The notes beneath the pieces are model-generated. The model worked only from the letters and a program-made list of their open reading frames with translations. It did no database searches and was not told where the DNA came from. A stretch of 64,000 nucleotides of DNA from contig CAKJVC010000139.1 in NCBI GenBank assembly GCA_918026815.1, forward strand, positions 186,001 through 250,000, written 5' to 3'. Shown piece after piece: positions 34,115 to 44,751 of the stretch; positions within the stretch are counted from its first letter, which is position 1, and every line of letters begins with the position of its first letter. Source of the stretch: Chalara sp. BL73. Lineage: Eukaryota > Ascomycota > Leotiomycetes > Helotiales. The position numbers and the translations under genes were made by a program.

Positions 34115-36178
34115 ATGCCAGCAGATCGGCTCCTCACCACGGTTCTGCATGCTTTCCAAGCATCTCAAGGTGATCAAGAACATACTAATCGCATTCTTGG
34201 GAGCACGACCTCATTATTGACGACTCTATCCAACCCTCTCAATGTCACTCTGCTCACTTCTCAAGTTCTGGTCGCGCCAGCGATATGGCAGCAGTCCAAT
34301 ATTGTAGCGACAAGCTTTCGAATCATCAGCTTGTTCAATACCGCTGCAATCACCGTTCGAAAGAACCAGTTGGAGGGTACGCCGAAACCGTACGATGCAT
34401 ATCAACCAAGGAAGGGAGGAGGAATACATTGTGATGACTGGGCAAGAGCTGTAATCAAGGGGGCAGATGATAAATCCGCCAGATGGCAGCATGTTCTGGT
34501 TATCGCAGGAGTGCTTCTTGGAATGGAAGGCCAGAACCGACAAGGGCTATCCAGAGCTCTGAGAGCAACACTAGAAAGTGCTCTGGTGACGGCAGTGAAT
34601 CTAGCAATGGCTGATCCTACAAAAGGAGGAATACATGGAGCGGATTCCCTTGTCCTTGCGCTTAACCACGCATTCCCATTATTGTCAGACTTAGCAAGAA
34701 GCGATCTTAATTACGATGCCTTGCTTATGCCGATGAGTCGCGCAATGACTTCTGCAGGAGGTTATGAAGAAATGCAGTTCCTGGAACCTATCAAATTCAA
34801 CGTCAGTATCAAGCAAGTACCGGGAAACAAGTTCGACTGGTCAGCGAAGTCGGAATCATTCCTACGTATGCAGAGTTTAGCATCCAAGCCACTCGTCTCG
34901 TCGATGGGCCCGTTATCAAGGCTGATTGCTCATGCTGTCGAGAATACATCAAATCCAATGCGGGTAGTAGAGCTCCGGGACCACCTCCTTGGCTTTACCG
35001 CCGGAATATTCACTTTATGGCGACGGAACAAATTGTCCGAAATTGATCCTTCAGAGGAGAGAATGTATCTTACTCTAGAAACTCTCCAGATTACCTTTCC
35101 AGCTTTATGGCAGGTTCTCAAGGGTGCTATGTTTGCTACGGTGGTCATTCTACAGGCCATCCTTGGACGAACATTACTTGACCCTATGCTGGCTGGAGTC
35201 CCCGCACCAACAACTGCTTGGCAGGCACTTGTTATGCTTCAAGATTTGCACTTCATATCATCTCGACTTGGGTCAAACGCATTCTCTGCGTATACCTTTG
35301 TAAATCTAACGTCCATCGATATTTTAAGTCATTACCCTATTGACTCTCGAAACTTCTTGAAAGCCATATACCCTAAAGAAGCTGGTCAGATCCCAGCACA
35401 CCCTTTAAGCCGGAACCTTGATCTTTTCTATCTCAATACGAGCGAGCATTTTACACTTGTTTTATCGGCATCCGACAATGAAGCACTGGTTGTCACTCCG
35501 GCTTCGCCATACCTGAATCCAACCGCCAATGCTCGGCTTCGCGAGATCTTTGAAGCCGCTCATAGTGCTATGCTTGCCGCCCTTGCGGCTCCCCAAGCTG
35601 TAGAATTGAACTCCAAAATCCTACCTTTTTACGTGGAATCCTTGTTCAATTCCTTCCCAGCAAACTTATCACCTCGTCAGTTCCGATTCGCATTCAAGAC
35701 TCTGATGCAGATCACCACACCTCCTGCACCACTGGCAGCTGCACAGCCAATGCTTTCTGAAACGCTACTAGAGTTACTCCATTATCGTGCTCTACACGCT
35801 CCAACTACGCCAATGCCTCTTCCCACCAACGAGGGTGAAGCCGCAACTCACTCTGCTCAGCCACCTCTTTCAGAACAAGCCATTCTACTATTGACACTCT
35901 TAGATGCGTTACCTAACTTGCCAACTATACTTTTGAAAGATTGGCTGCCATTGGCTACAGATCTTCTTAATGTCATACAAGACAGAAACATGAGAGAAGA
36001 ATGCAAGGCACGATTCTGGGAAGTTCTGGAAAGCGGAGAGATGGATGTAGAAAGAAGCGCTATTTGTGTGGCATGGTGGAGCACAAGTGGCGGCAGAGAA
36101 AGAGTCCTGTTTGGTGACATTGACGAAGGGCCATTCATGAGTGGAGGATTGGGAGAAAAGGGTGCAAGTCGACTATAG
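34115..36178 (+). CDS. pex8: Peroxin Pex8, lumenal peroxisome import factor
   Basis: Pex8 sits on the lumenal side of the peroxisome membrane and links the docking and RING complexes of matrix-protein import. Single exon, 687 aa. The C-terminus ends Ser-Arg-Leu, a PTS1 variant. Residues 5-13 (RLLTTVLHA) fit the PTS2 consensus [RK][LVI]x5[HQ][LA] exactly, so both targeting signals are visible, as known for some yeast Pex8 proteins. Blocks used to recognise the family: LLTTLSNPLNVTLLTSQVL, CDDWARAVIKGADDKS, RWQHVLVIAGVLLGMEGQ and LSPRQFRFAFKTLMQI. The body is largely helical and rich in Leu/Ala. No transmembrane segment is needed for the family. The gene looks intact. Confidence 0.9.
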   Translation: MPADRLLTTVLHAFQASQGDQEHTNRILGSTTSLLTTLSNPLNVTLLTSQVLVAPAIWQQSNIVATSFRIISLFNTAAITVRKNQLEGTPKPYDAYQPRKGGGIHCDDWARAVIKGADDKSARWQHVLVIAGVLLGMEGQNRQGLSRALRATLESALVTAVNLAMADPTKGGIHGADSLVLALNHAFPLLSDLARSDLNYDALLMPMSRAMTSAGGYEEMQFLEPIKFNVSIKQVPGNKFDWSAKSESFLRMQSLASKPLVSSMGPLSRLIAHAVENTSNPMRVVELRDHLLGFTAGIFTLWRRNKLSEIDPSEERMYLTLETLQITFPALWQVLKGAMFATVVILQAILGRTLLDPMLAGVPAPTTAWQALVMLQDLHFISSRLGSNAFSAYTFVNLTSIDILSHYPIDSRNFLKAIYPKEAGQIPAHPLSRNLDLFYLNTSEHFTLVLSASDNEALVVTPASPYLNPTANARLREIFEAAHSAMLAALAAPQAVELNSKILPFYVESLFNSFPANLSPRQFRFAFKTLMQITTPPAPLAAAQPMLSETLLELLHYRALHAPTTPMPLPTNEGEAATHSAQPPLSEQAILLLTLLDALPNLPTILLKDWLPLATDLLNVIQDRNMREECKARFWEVLESGEMDVERSAICVAWWSTSGGRERVLFGDIDEGPFMSGGLGEKGASRL

Positions 36179-37056
36179 ATGTGCACCCAGGATTGCTCAT
36201 CCTTGGCCGGCGTAAATAGAACATGCCATTTTAACCAGCCTAAAGTACGGACGCGGGACCCGATCCTCCTTTTGAAGAAAGTCGACCTGAAAGACTCCTC
36301 CAGTGCCAGGTCGACGCACATCCCACATATGAGAATTGGTGAAGTTTGCCTTTGTTTGCCTCATGCCGTTGGAATGGGGACGACCGTAAATGCATCTTTC
36401 AAAGTAGCGGAGCCTGATTGCATACATGAGGAAACTGGCTTCGAGGGATTCGATTGGTTGTTCCTTAGGAAAGATGTTTCGTCGATATCACATCTCTATA
36501 TCTACGATACACGATGGCCCGGAGATTGACGAGCACGAACATTCAGCCAAGTTTCGGCAAGCTTGGAGCGTCTTCCAGCTTATTCGGTGCAGGGGCAAGA
36601 AACGGCTTACCTGTTGCTTCTCCTTGAGCCTGCTCATCAATAGAGGTTAAGCGCACAGCTAGGTTAGGTGTAAATTTGGCTGGCTGGGGAGAGGCAGAAA
36701 TTTGCAAGAAGGACAAAAAGGAGAAGACTAGGATGACTGAGAGTTTTCTATGTTTTTAAAGGAAGTGATCATAGAAATCTTGGGCTTAGATCTTAGGCAT
36801 AAATTTATTCATTCACCCTCTAATATTGCCTTACGCAAATTAACGCTCTAGCGGGCCTCCAAGCGGCTGTTCCTTCATTGTAATACGTGTTGTCCTATTA
36901 CCTGAGCGTATTTCGACCGGGAGAAGTATTCGTCTTCAAGATACCCTTGCCCAAGCAATGCACCTTTCTTGAGAATTCTATGCTGAAACCGCCATTCAGA
37001 CCATGGAGTCACCGTACTAGCTGCAAATAACAATCCAAGCAACGTAATTCATGTTA
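36179..37056. other. Convergent intergenic region PEX8/hydrolase
   Basis: About 880 bp; open frames on both strands (for example 36179-36529) have no recognisable content. Confidence 0.4.
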
Positions 37057-37905
37057 TCATGTCAGTAGCCCATTCTGCTCCAACCATGCCTCGCACAAGT
37101 CAGGCCACTTCGAAACAGGCAAGCCCTGTGTATCTAAGGCAAAGCCATGTGGCGCATCTGCAAACACGTGAAGCTCAACGGTTCCCCCAGCCTTCGTAAT
37201 CCCTTCCGCCAGACGATACGCATTAACTACAGGTACAATCGGGTCATTGCCTGAGTATACAATGAACGTCGGCGGCGCTGGATTGACAAGCTGCACATCC
37301 GGCTGTACGACATCATACAGCTTCTGCTTTTCTGGCGGCTCCAGAGCCGGCTTGTTGGGTATGATGGTACGACCGACGGCATTAGTGGAGATGGGGCCGT
37401 AGCCGATAATTGCAAATATCGGCCTGGGAAGAGTCGCAGTAGGAGAATTCCAGGAAGTCGGGTACTCGGAAAGAACAGCGGCACCAAGATGGCCTCCGGA
37501 AGATAGACCACATACTCCTAGGCCGGCCTTCGCAAAGCCCTTCTCGCTAATCAATTCCAAGGCGCGGCGCGCGTCGTCGAGCGGCGCTTGTGGGCTGGTC
37601 TGAGCAGTCGGGAAGCGATGCACGAGGACGAAGGCGTGGAAGCCAAGGCTGGCTAGCCAGCTGGCGACAGTGATGCCTTCCTTCCCTACCATGAGCTCGA
37701 TGTAGCCTCCTCCTCCCAGGATGAGCACCGCACGCCCATTTGGCCTCTTTGGCTCGTAGCCAAAGAGCCATGGCCGCTCGACTTTGATCGCCACGGCGTA
37801 GTCGAGAGTTCCTCCGGGAGTATCAAGTTCGAACGCCCCTTCGACTGGCTCTTCATCCCATAGTGCCCATGCCTGGTCGGCGTTCAGGAATGCTGCTGAA
37901 CTCAT
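37057..37905 (-). CDS. Alpha/beta hydrolase, esterase/lipase-like
   Basis: A cytosolic-looking hydrolase of the BD-FAE/esterase-lipase group; the substrate is unknown. Single exon of 282 aa without a signal peptide. The oxyanion loop is LILGGGGYIEL (residues 61-71), close to the HGGG type but with Gly in place of His. The nucleophile elbow is GLSSGGH at 133-139, with Ser135 in GxSxG. The acid is probably Asp221 (GNDPIVP) and the base His253 (APHGF). G/C content is higher here than in the flanking AT-rich DNA. It lies at the boundary with the 38-50-kb gene-poor island. Confidence 0.88.
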   Translation of the reverse strand: MSSAAFLNADQAWALWDEEPVEGAFELDTPGGTLDYAVAIKVERPWLFGYEPKRPNGRAVLILGGGGYIELMVGKEGITVASWLASLGFHAFVLVHRFPTAQTSPQAPLDDARRALELISEKGFAKAGLGVCGLSSGGHLGAAVLSEYPTSWNSPTATLPRPIFAIIGYGPISTNAVGRTIIPNKPALEPPEKQKLYDVVQPDVQLVNPAPPTFIVYSGNDPIVPVVNAYRLAEGITKAGGTVELHVFADAPHGFALDTQGLPVSKWPDLCEAWLEQNGLLT

Positions 37906-38652
37906 TGCAATTTCAGGCGTATTATGTAGAATCCTTGGGAAGTCTTTGGCATTAACCTTTATAACGTTGTCCGCATTTATGTACGGACTGTGGCAGCTTT
38001 AAGCCAGCCGGATTATCATCGTACCGAGATGCCGAACATGTGCTTAAAAGTCGAGAGCATGCCAAGACCTGAGAAATCTCCTTCCATAGTGAGTGAATTT
38101 TTGTTTAAGTAATGTCTGAATTGATTATAGTTTCCTTTTTTTGGGGGGGGGGGGGGCAAGATGTAGTATAGGAATTATTCTGTCCAGCTTCCAATAGAGT
38201 GGCCATCGAGGACCTTTACATTAGCCAACTACAATGACCTCAAAATAGCCTGCCATCTTTATATCATATGGATTTACCCCACTATAAGGGAAGTTATGAG
38301 CGGGATCGAGTCTTGCTTTCTATTTACATACTATTCAAATTGTGGCACGACATTGCCAAAACCCTTGATCCAGCACGAGAATCATAGTCTGGCTACCTTT
38401 GATCATTATAACTCTTGTACTCAGTGATTTGACAACACTTTGAATTTCTCAGCGCATCAGCTCACGTCATAAAACAACAACTATTGCCATCACCTCCCCT
38501 TCCCTGTTTTCGTATTGCCTAGGCTTTGCCTGCCGTACTTTTTCGGCAATCATTAAGCACAGCTCTTAGGTGTCTTTCCCCTCTGTCTCTTTCAGACCTT
38601 TCTCAATTTGCTTCAGCGTATCCCTTTCCTTATCGCAAGCCCGAGAATGCAA
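37906..38652. other. Intergenic, AT-rich, with a poly-G run
   Basis: About 750 bp upstream of the hydrolase gene; no supported coding frame. A run of 14 G follows a run of T at 38143. Confidence 0.4.
38143..38156 (+). repeat. Poly-G run (14)
   Basis: A homopolymer of 14 G preceded by seven T. Length could be a sequencing or assembly error. Confidence 0.85.
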
Positions 38653-39636
38653 TTATATTTCACGAGTGATCTTTTCAGCCTGTTTGTGTAGCTGTTGATG
38701 TGCAGCCATATCATCTTCGGTACTCGAGGTCTCGGAGATGATAACATTTTGAAGCATGTCAGTAGTATGCAGAGTACAATGCAGCTTGGTATTTAGTGTT
38801 TCGATGTGTATCTTCTCCAGTTCGACAAAGTATTGTTGGGTTTGCCGAGCTTCTTTAGCCATGCCCATAATGGTGGTTTTGGAGGGAGGTGCATCTGAGC
38901 TGATGGGAAAAGGCAAGAAGGATAATAATATCCTCTCTGTTCTTCTATACTTGTCGAGCCAGGTGGGATTCCGTGCGTCGTACCTCATGATGGGTTCGCT
39001 TATACCTACCTCCTAAGTCACAAGAGCAACCTGTGGGTCTCTTCTCAGCCTCGAGGATTATCGGACTGTAATTGTAAAACTTGATGGCAGATTCCGCAAT
39101 ACCACAAATGAGTTCAGAAACCTGCCTCCATTCAGGTTCGTATGAGTAAATCAACTTAAATTCTGTATGCAGCCGCGCCACGATTTACGGACTTTGTATA
39201 CTTACATAAAATTGCGTAACGCTTCCACTGTTCGTGTGATTGCTCTAGACTTCATCATAGTAGCGTTAGTTATACTAAGCCTTGACAAATACTATTATAA
39301 TCCTAAGTAAATTTCCTCTAATGTAACGGTTGTTACGATGAAGTCCAAATGATACAAATATACATATCACTAAAGTAGACAAGGAGCGTACAAGGATAAG
39401 GATAAGCCGTGATCACTCATGTGTCGACATAAGTAAATCAGCACTAAAGCTTATCATAATTTTTGATAATGAATTCGAAAAGAGAATCGGAATCGAGATG
39501 TAGTGTGATGTAAACATTGGCCCGAGTTTACTTTCTCTAAAAGTGCACTTACTTGAGAGAACAAAATTAAAGCAGTACCCAATGTGGTAACACTTGCTAT
39601 ATAGTCAACAGACTGCTCATGCTCGTAAATGTACAA
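38653..39636 (-). pseudogene. Probable decayed multi-exon gene (helical, NACHT/STAND N-terminus-like)
   Basis: Three minus-strand pieces look like protein but do not splice cleanly. 39454-39636 reads EHEQSVDYIASVTTLGTALI followed by a good donor (CAA|GTAAGT). 38945-39181 reads EWRQVSELICGIAESAIKFY followed by a charged segment. 38653-38988 is a 111-codon charged helical frame (EARQTQQYFVELEKIHIETL) ending in a stop. The order and helical composition recall the N-terminal region before the NACHT domain of fungal STAND proteins, but no NACHT or repeat domain follows, and the piece at 39210-39270 cannot be joined in frame. A relic is the simplest reading; a lineage-specific gene is possible. Confidence 0.35.
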
Positions 39637-42133
39637 TGCATTTTTGGAAGGCTCTAAGTAATGCCATCCCGAGCTACGAGTCGTTCCTAAAGGATGGGAG
39701 GATTCTTCACATAAATGTCTGATAAAAAAAGTATTATCACAAATCTGGCTGTCAAATAAATGTCAAAAAGCATCTGATTTGCTTCGGACTTGACAGGGAT
39801 CTAACTGGCATTCTAAAAATACCGATTCACCAATCAATCACCATGCAGCTTTTGTCGATTGAGGCATTTTACAGGAGGCGTCTCGCCTCGTAACCGGATC
39901 CCGGGTAATTCTCTTACGTACCCATTAACATATTCCTTCCGCTATGCTCACGATAATATTATGGACAGCAAGAGCAGAAAAATGGAAGCCCCTGGACGAT
40001 TTGTAGACATGAGAACATTAAGCCAGAAACCAGGCCGAAAGTTCGATCAGCGTGATCGTACTAAACGTATCATATTCAACGTAGCAAACCATCCAGGGCT
40101 TTGACGACGCTAGTGTTTTAATGCCCCTCGATCTATCTCAACATGAGACCTCGAGGCGTCGACGCTGCATTGATAAATCCCTTACAACTTGGGGTCATTC
40201 TGTAGCCTAACTTTTTAGCTTACACGTACAGCCTTTGCATCTTTCAATGATCCTAATGTTCACAACATTCCAACTTTAGTTTTCGGCTTCTTGGTGTGCT
40301 TCATTTCTTTTTTGCGGATTGCGCATACTTATGGCCACAAAGTACAAGCCAACCTGAGTCTGTACGGTACGGCATGTCGTTGCCAAATGTTGCTTTAGAA
40401 AGCACAATGTATTTAATAGACCCCTTGAGTGGTGCGGATAACTTTGTAGTTTGTATTTCGCCTAGGAATGCCGACCGCTAGGTGATTCGAACGTTTTAGA
40501 ATGTTTGAAGAAACAATTATTGTGACGATTAAATTATACTAAAACCTAGCAAACCAGCAACTGCAGATACTCGAACGATTATATATCTGGGACTTTCATG
40601 GCTTTGCTTCCTTGTGTGTTACAAGTACCTTTAAAGCAGATCTCAGTTTCGAAAGGTAAGAGATTCTCATCTGATAGAGGGGGATTGGATAGTGTTTGAT
40701 GCCTAGAAGAAATATACCCTTATCACACCCCTCAAAGTCCAATATTAGCTTACCAATATCTCGTAGATTACACTTTCATTCTCCTCAAGAATGAGACGGA
40801 GATGTTTCTTTTCAAGAAACGAACATCGACATATAGGAACGTTATAAAGATATCTGACGAAGCCGTTGATGGGAGGGACAGCAATGCCCCGACAGAAAAT
40901 TATTATCCCAAAGCAGACATCAGCGAGGTATGTATATTGATTAATCACCTGCGCTAACACTCACTATTGAGAGCAAGGTGGGTTAAATAATCTCTATATT
41001 TAACTTGCAAAGAAGTACTGGACAGGATACAAATAATTATTGGCCATAGCTTGGTCGATCTGATGAAATATTTAACTTTCTCAATATATAAAAATAGGAA
41101 CATATTGCTGCTATTGTGGGTAGTTTATGCAACTCGTGGCCTTATGGTTGTGTTTTGCTAGCCATGTACCAAGTCTAGTCACCTTTCTGGCAAAGGAGAG
41201 CACACGCGCGTCGCCACAACCAGTTGTTCAGATATCCAGATAGGTAGCAACTACAGCTTAGAAGAAATGCCGCTTCATGCCCAAGCATGCGCAAAAGATG
41301 CAAAGAGAGAAAAAAGGCCCAGGCTTAAAGTTTGGAGGCAGGGCTTGCGTCATTCTCGCTTGAGCCCCTGAACCAGTATCCCATGTTTGGCAACATGCGT
41401 CAGATAACTTTCGCATATGCCTTACGTCTTGTCCTTTAAGAAGAATAATAATATCGCCGCCACAGCATGCTGAACATATCTGCATGAAAGATGCATTTCA
41501 TGTAACGGATTGACATGGTCTTGGGAGTGCTAAACCTTCCCTCTGACTGGTCTGGAGTGATCCAACTTTATTCTCCGGCCCATGATCGGCTCCCACCTGG
41601 AAAGCACTGCAAGGCTCCCTCCAATTAATGCATACAATTACTCAGCTCGAACAAGTTGTTACATAGAAATGCATAGCCCCAGAAAGGCCCCATTTTGACC
41701 CCTGAATTTAGCCGAGATCAGCTTCCCCAACAAGCCAAAGCTTTCATCGCATTGTGGATATGCGGGACCTAGCCTGCCATTTTAGCGAGGCACATCGGGG
41801 CTACTCCTCAAGGTGGTATACGTAGACAACAACAGCGTTACAGAACAGCATCAAACCTAAATTATAAATGATAAGGTGTCGGAAACATACGCTAGGGTTA
41901 AAATTAAAACCGCGTTAGGAGATTATGAATTTTGAGAAAGTCGTCAAGATTACATGCAAGCTGTGGTGTCTATAAACAAATCCCTGTATTAATAGGCGCT
42001 TCCCGCCATCCCGCATTTTCCCACAAGCAAGCATCGCTGGCCCCCCGGCACTTCCATGAAGATATCTCGGAAGGTGACGAAAATGCATTTTGACGGTACA
42101 AGAATGCGGTAGTTCTCGAAGTCTAGATCTTTG
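39637..42133. other. Gene-poor AT-rich region
   Basis: About 2.5 kb. Only short frames (39859-40104, 40745-40960, 41258-41485 and others) without recognisable content. It may hold decayed repeats. Confidence 0.4.
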
Positions 42134-42144
42134 TATATATATAT
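42134..42144 (+). promoter_or_regulatory. TATA-like element of the CVNH gene
   Basis: A TATATATATAT stretch about 72 bp upstream of the ATG at 42216. Confidence 0.45.
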
Positions 42145-42215
42145 GCTTCATACTTAAATGTAGATTCCGGTCTAACCAAAGAAGTCTTGTCGAATCAAAC
42201 CATTATAGCCTCAAA

Positions 42216-42785
42216 ATGAAGTCCATCACGCTCCTCGCCTTCCTTGCTCCCATAGCAACAGCCTACAACTGGGGCCAATCCTGCGCCTCCGAAACCCTCA
42301 ATTCCACCACCGATGTCCTAACCGCAAGCTGCAACATCGGCGACGGAAAAGGGACGTTCCAAACCACATCTCTAGACCTCAACACCTGTCTCGCCTATAC
42401 CTCAGACCACGAAATCGCGGTACTTTCCCCCATTCCCTCCTCGATTCGGCTCCCCCACCCCCATTTCTTGCTTCCGGCCTAAACAGGAAAATCTCAAACC
42501 AAAATAACCAACGCGCTGACGTCTCAATACAGTACGCCAAAAACGGCAACTTTAGCACCTCCTGCGACAACTGCGAAATCTACCGGCTCCCCGACAAAAA
42601 TTACGGCGAGTGTTGCGGGATCACGCGTCCGTGGCTCAACTGCACGTGCACTGATTCGACGGCCGAGGTAGCTCTCAACCTTGGTATGTATTCCCAGACG
42701 AATCACCCAGAGATCGTGTTTGGCTGACGATGTTGCAGATGGTATCCGGATTACAAACAGATATGGTGTTTTGACTTGCCCTTGA
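42216..42785 (+). CDS. Small secreted CVNH (cyanovirin-N homology) domain protein
   Basis: A secreted 133-residue protein with a CVNH-type fold; such proteins often bind glycans. Exons 42216-42419, 42533-42683 and 42739-42785, all with good GT donors and CTGAC branches. The signal peptide is about residues 1-16 (MKSITLLAFLAPIATA). CVNH-type pattern: NWGQSCAS start, FQTTSLDLNTCLAY, then the second half with NGNFSTSCDNCEIY, LNCTCTDSTAEVALNL and the ending NRYGVLTCP. About ten cysteines are present; the extra CC pair (GECCGITRPW) is a deviation from the simple domain. It sits alone in an AT-rich island, a setting often seen for fungal secreted effectors or lectins. The family assignment rests on motif spacing only. 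Confidence 0.75.
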
Positions 42786-44751
42786 GTTTGTCATGTTGGT
42801 GTGACCGGGTTCGGAAGGGGAGTTAGTGTGTTACAAAGCATGGTTTATGATAAAGATAGAAAACATGGGCGAGGATAGGGGTTACTCATTATGTAAATAT
42901 TGTCTTTCTCCTGTATATTCAACTTATTTAGAACCTCTCCACCGTGCCCTGCATAGATGGTACCCCAAAGAAAACGTGTATAATAGAGATATGGGTAGTA
43001 AACGGTATTCTCCAGCGATTAAAGACGTGCAGATGCTAATTAACCCAGAAATTGACAAGTCTCATCAAATATTCATCGAAAATGGTTTTGGGTTGGGGGG
43101 GGGGGTGTAATCATGTTTATTGTATTAAACACTATTCCTACTGTAAAGTAGAACGACTAAAGACTGCTCAAGGTGGAAATGAAACAACTTCTTGGCTCTG
43201 TCACCACCTCCTGGAGCAACATTGCTCATCCTAATTTCCACACCGTGAATACTCCACGGGTTTGCGACTCCATGGGAAGACAACCGAACATCACAGAAGT
43301 AAGACCCAAACTTCAACCTTTTTGGCTTCTGATCTCTGGTCTCTCTACCTCCTGCTGTTTTTGAGTTATTCGAAATGTGCGATTGAACGTTCTTTCGTCA
43401 TGTCTGCTCTTAGCGTGCTAGTCAGAATATCAATATGAGAAATGAAAGCTTTGAAAAATCGCCGGCTTTAATAGTCTTTTAGTCATTCTGTACTCTTTCA
43501 GCTGTTTCCTTGTTCCGCCACGATAGTACTCCACCTGAAGCTCTCTAAAATGGTCTTTGCTTAGGGATATCTGTGTCTCCCAGTAAAACTCATAAGTATT
43601 GCTTGTATTCCTGCAGCGACAGATAACACGGCTTTACTGTTAAATTCTCTGCATTTAGCAAATTTGGTCCAATCCGAAGCAATCATAGTACTTGCAAGGC
43701 CGTTATCCCCGCTTCGTCATAACCCCAGAAGTCATTGATATTAATAAACAAGTCTTTAGAATAACACCTCTTCACCATCGGGATGTCGTATTATTCTCAT
43801 ATGCATTTCAGCGTGACTCAACACAAGACTAAGTAGCAGCAAGAGAGCTTCCTTTCGCCTCGAAAGATATGGCACTTATAAGTCTGTTAATAGTATTGTG
43901 TACAGAGCCCACCGCAGAGTGATTGTTTGGCAAAGTCATTATCTGGATTTGTATTGACAATGCACCAAAGGTTTTGCTATCTGGTCTGTCCTAAAACGAG
44001 GTTGAAGGACTCTAAGAATAGTATCAGATGTACTCAAAGAAATGTTATTTTAAAGCGCTTTCGCTCAGTGTCTTGGTAGGCAAATTGATTTTGGTCTTGA
44101 ACATCCTCAATATATCCGAGGTAGATTTCAGCAATACCTATTGGGCCGAAGTTGTTGGGGCATGGTCCAAAAAGCAATGTGACGCCCGGACAGGATTCCA
44201 GTTGGATCCAAGACATCAATCAGATAATGAAGGGAAGTGTGAACAGTATTCTGTGGAGTACTTGTTAATGAGAAGCGATGGGAGTGTTAGAGAGGGGTAT
44301 TAACACTCAAATGCGAGAAGCATAGGAAGGGGAGAACTGCTCAACGGTGCATTGTGGCTTCTAGTTTCTTTTCAAAAGGAGACTTTGTTAGTAATTGACA
44401 CTTTCTATTGTCCATCCATCCGTCATGCAATGTGATGGCTGCTTGAGATCGCGGAGACTGGTTACCAAAACCGCTACACGGCTTTAAGAAAAAGGCCATG
44501 CCACATACACAGTAGGGGTATTGTATGACACATTACAGTGGAGGCCAGCATATAAACGAATCGTCTAATGACTCAGAATCCACAAATCCACACGCTCGAG
44601 GCACAAGCCCCTAAATCATACATTGTTAAAATAATGACAGGATCTATACGCTAAGCTGAACGCCCCAAAACCTATGTCCCATATATGCCTTTACCCAATG
44701 CTGCCTGCCCGAGAAACCATATTGTGTTTGATGTCGTTAATCCATAAAATC
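42786..44751. other. Gene-poor AT-rich region
   Basis: About 2 kb with a run of 11 G at 43095-43105. Frames such as 44028-44303 (91 codons) have no recognisable content. Confidence 0.4.
43095..43105 (+). repeat. Poly-G run (11)
   Basis: A homopolymer of 11 G in intergenic DNA. Confidence 0.85.

Noticed and set aside
44028..44303. 91-codon plus-strand frame
   Set aside because: No domain, no splice partners and composition like the AT-rich background.
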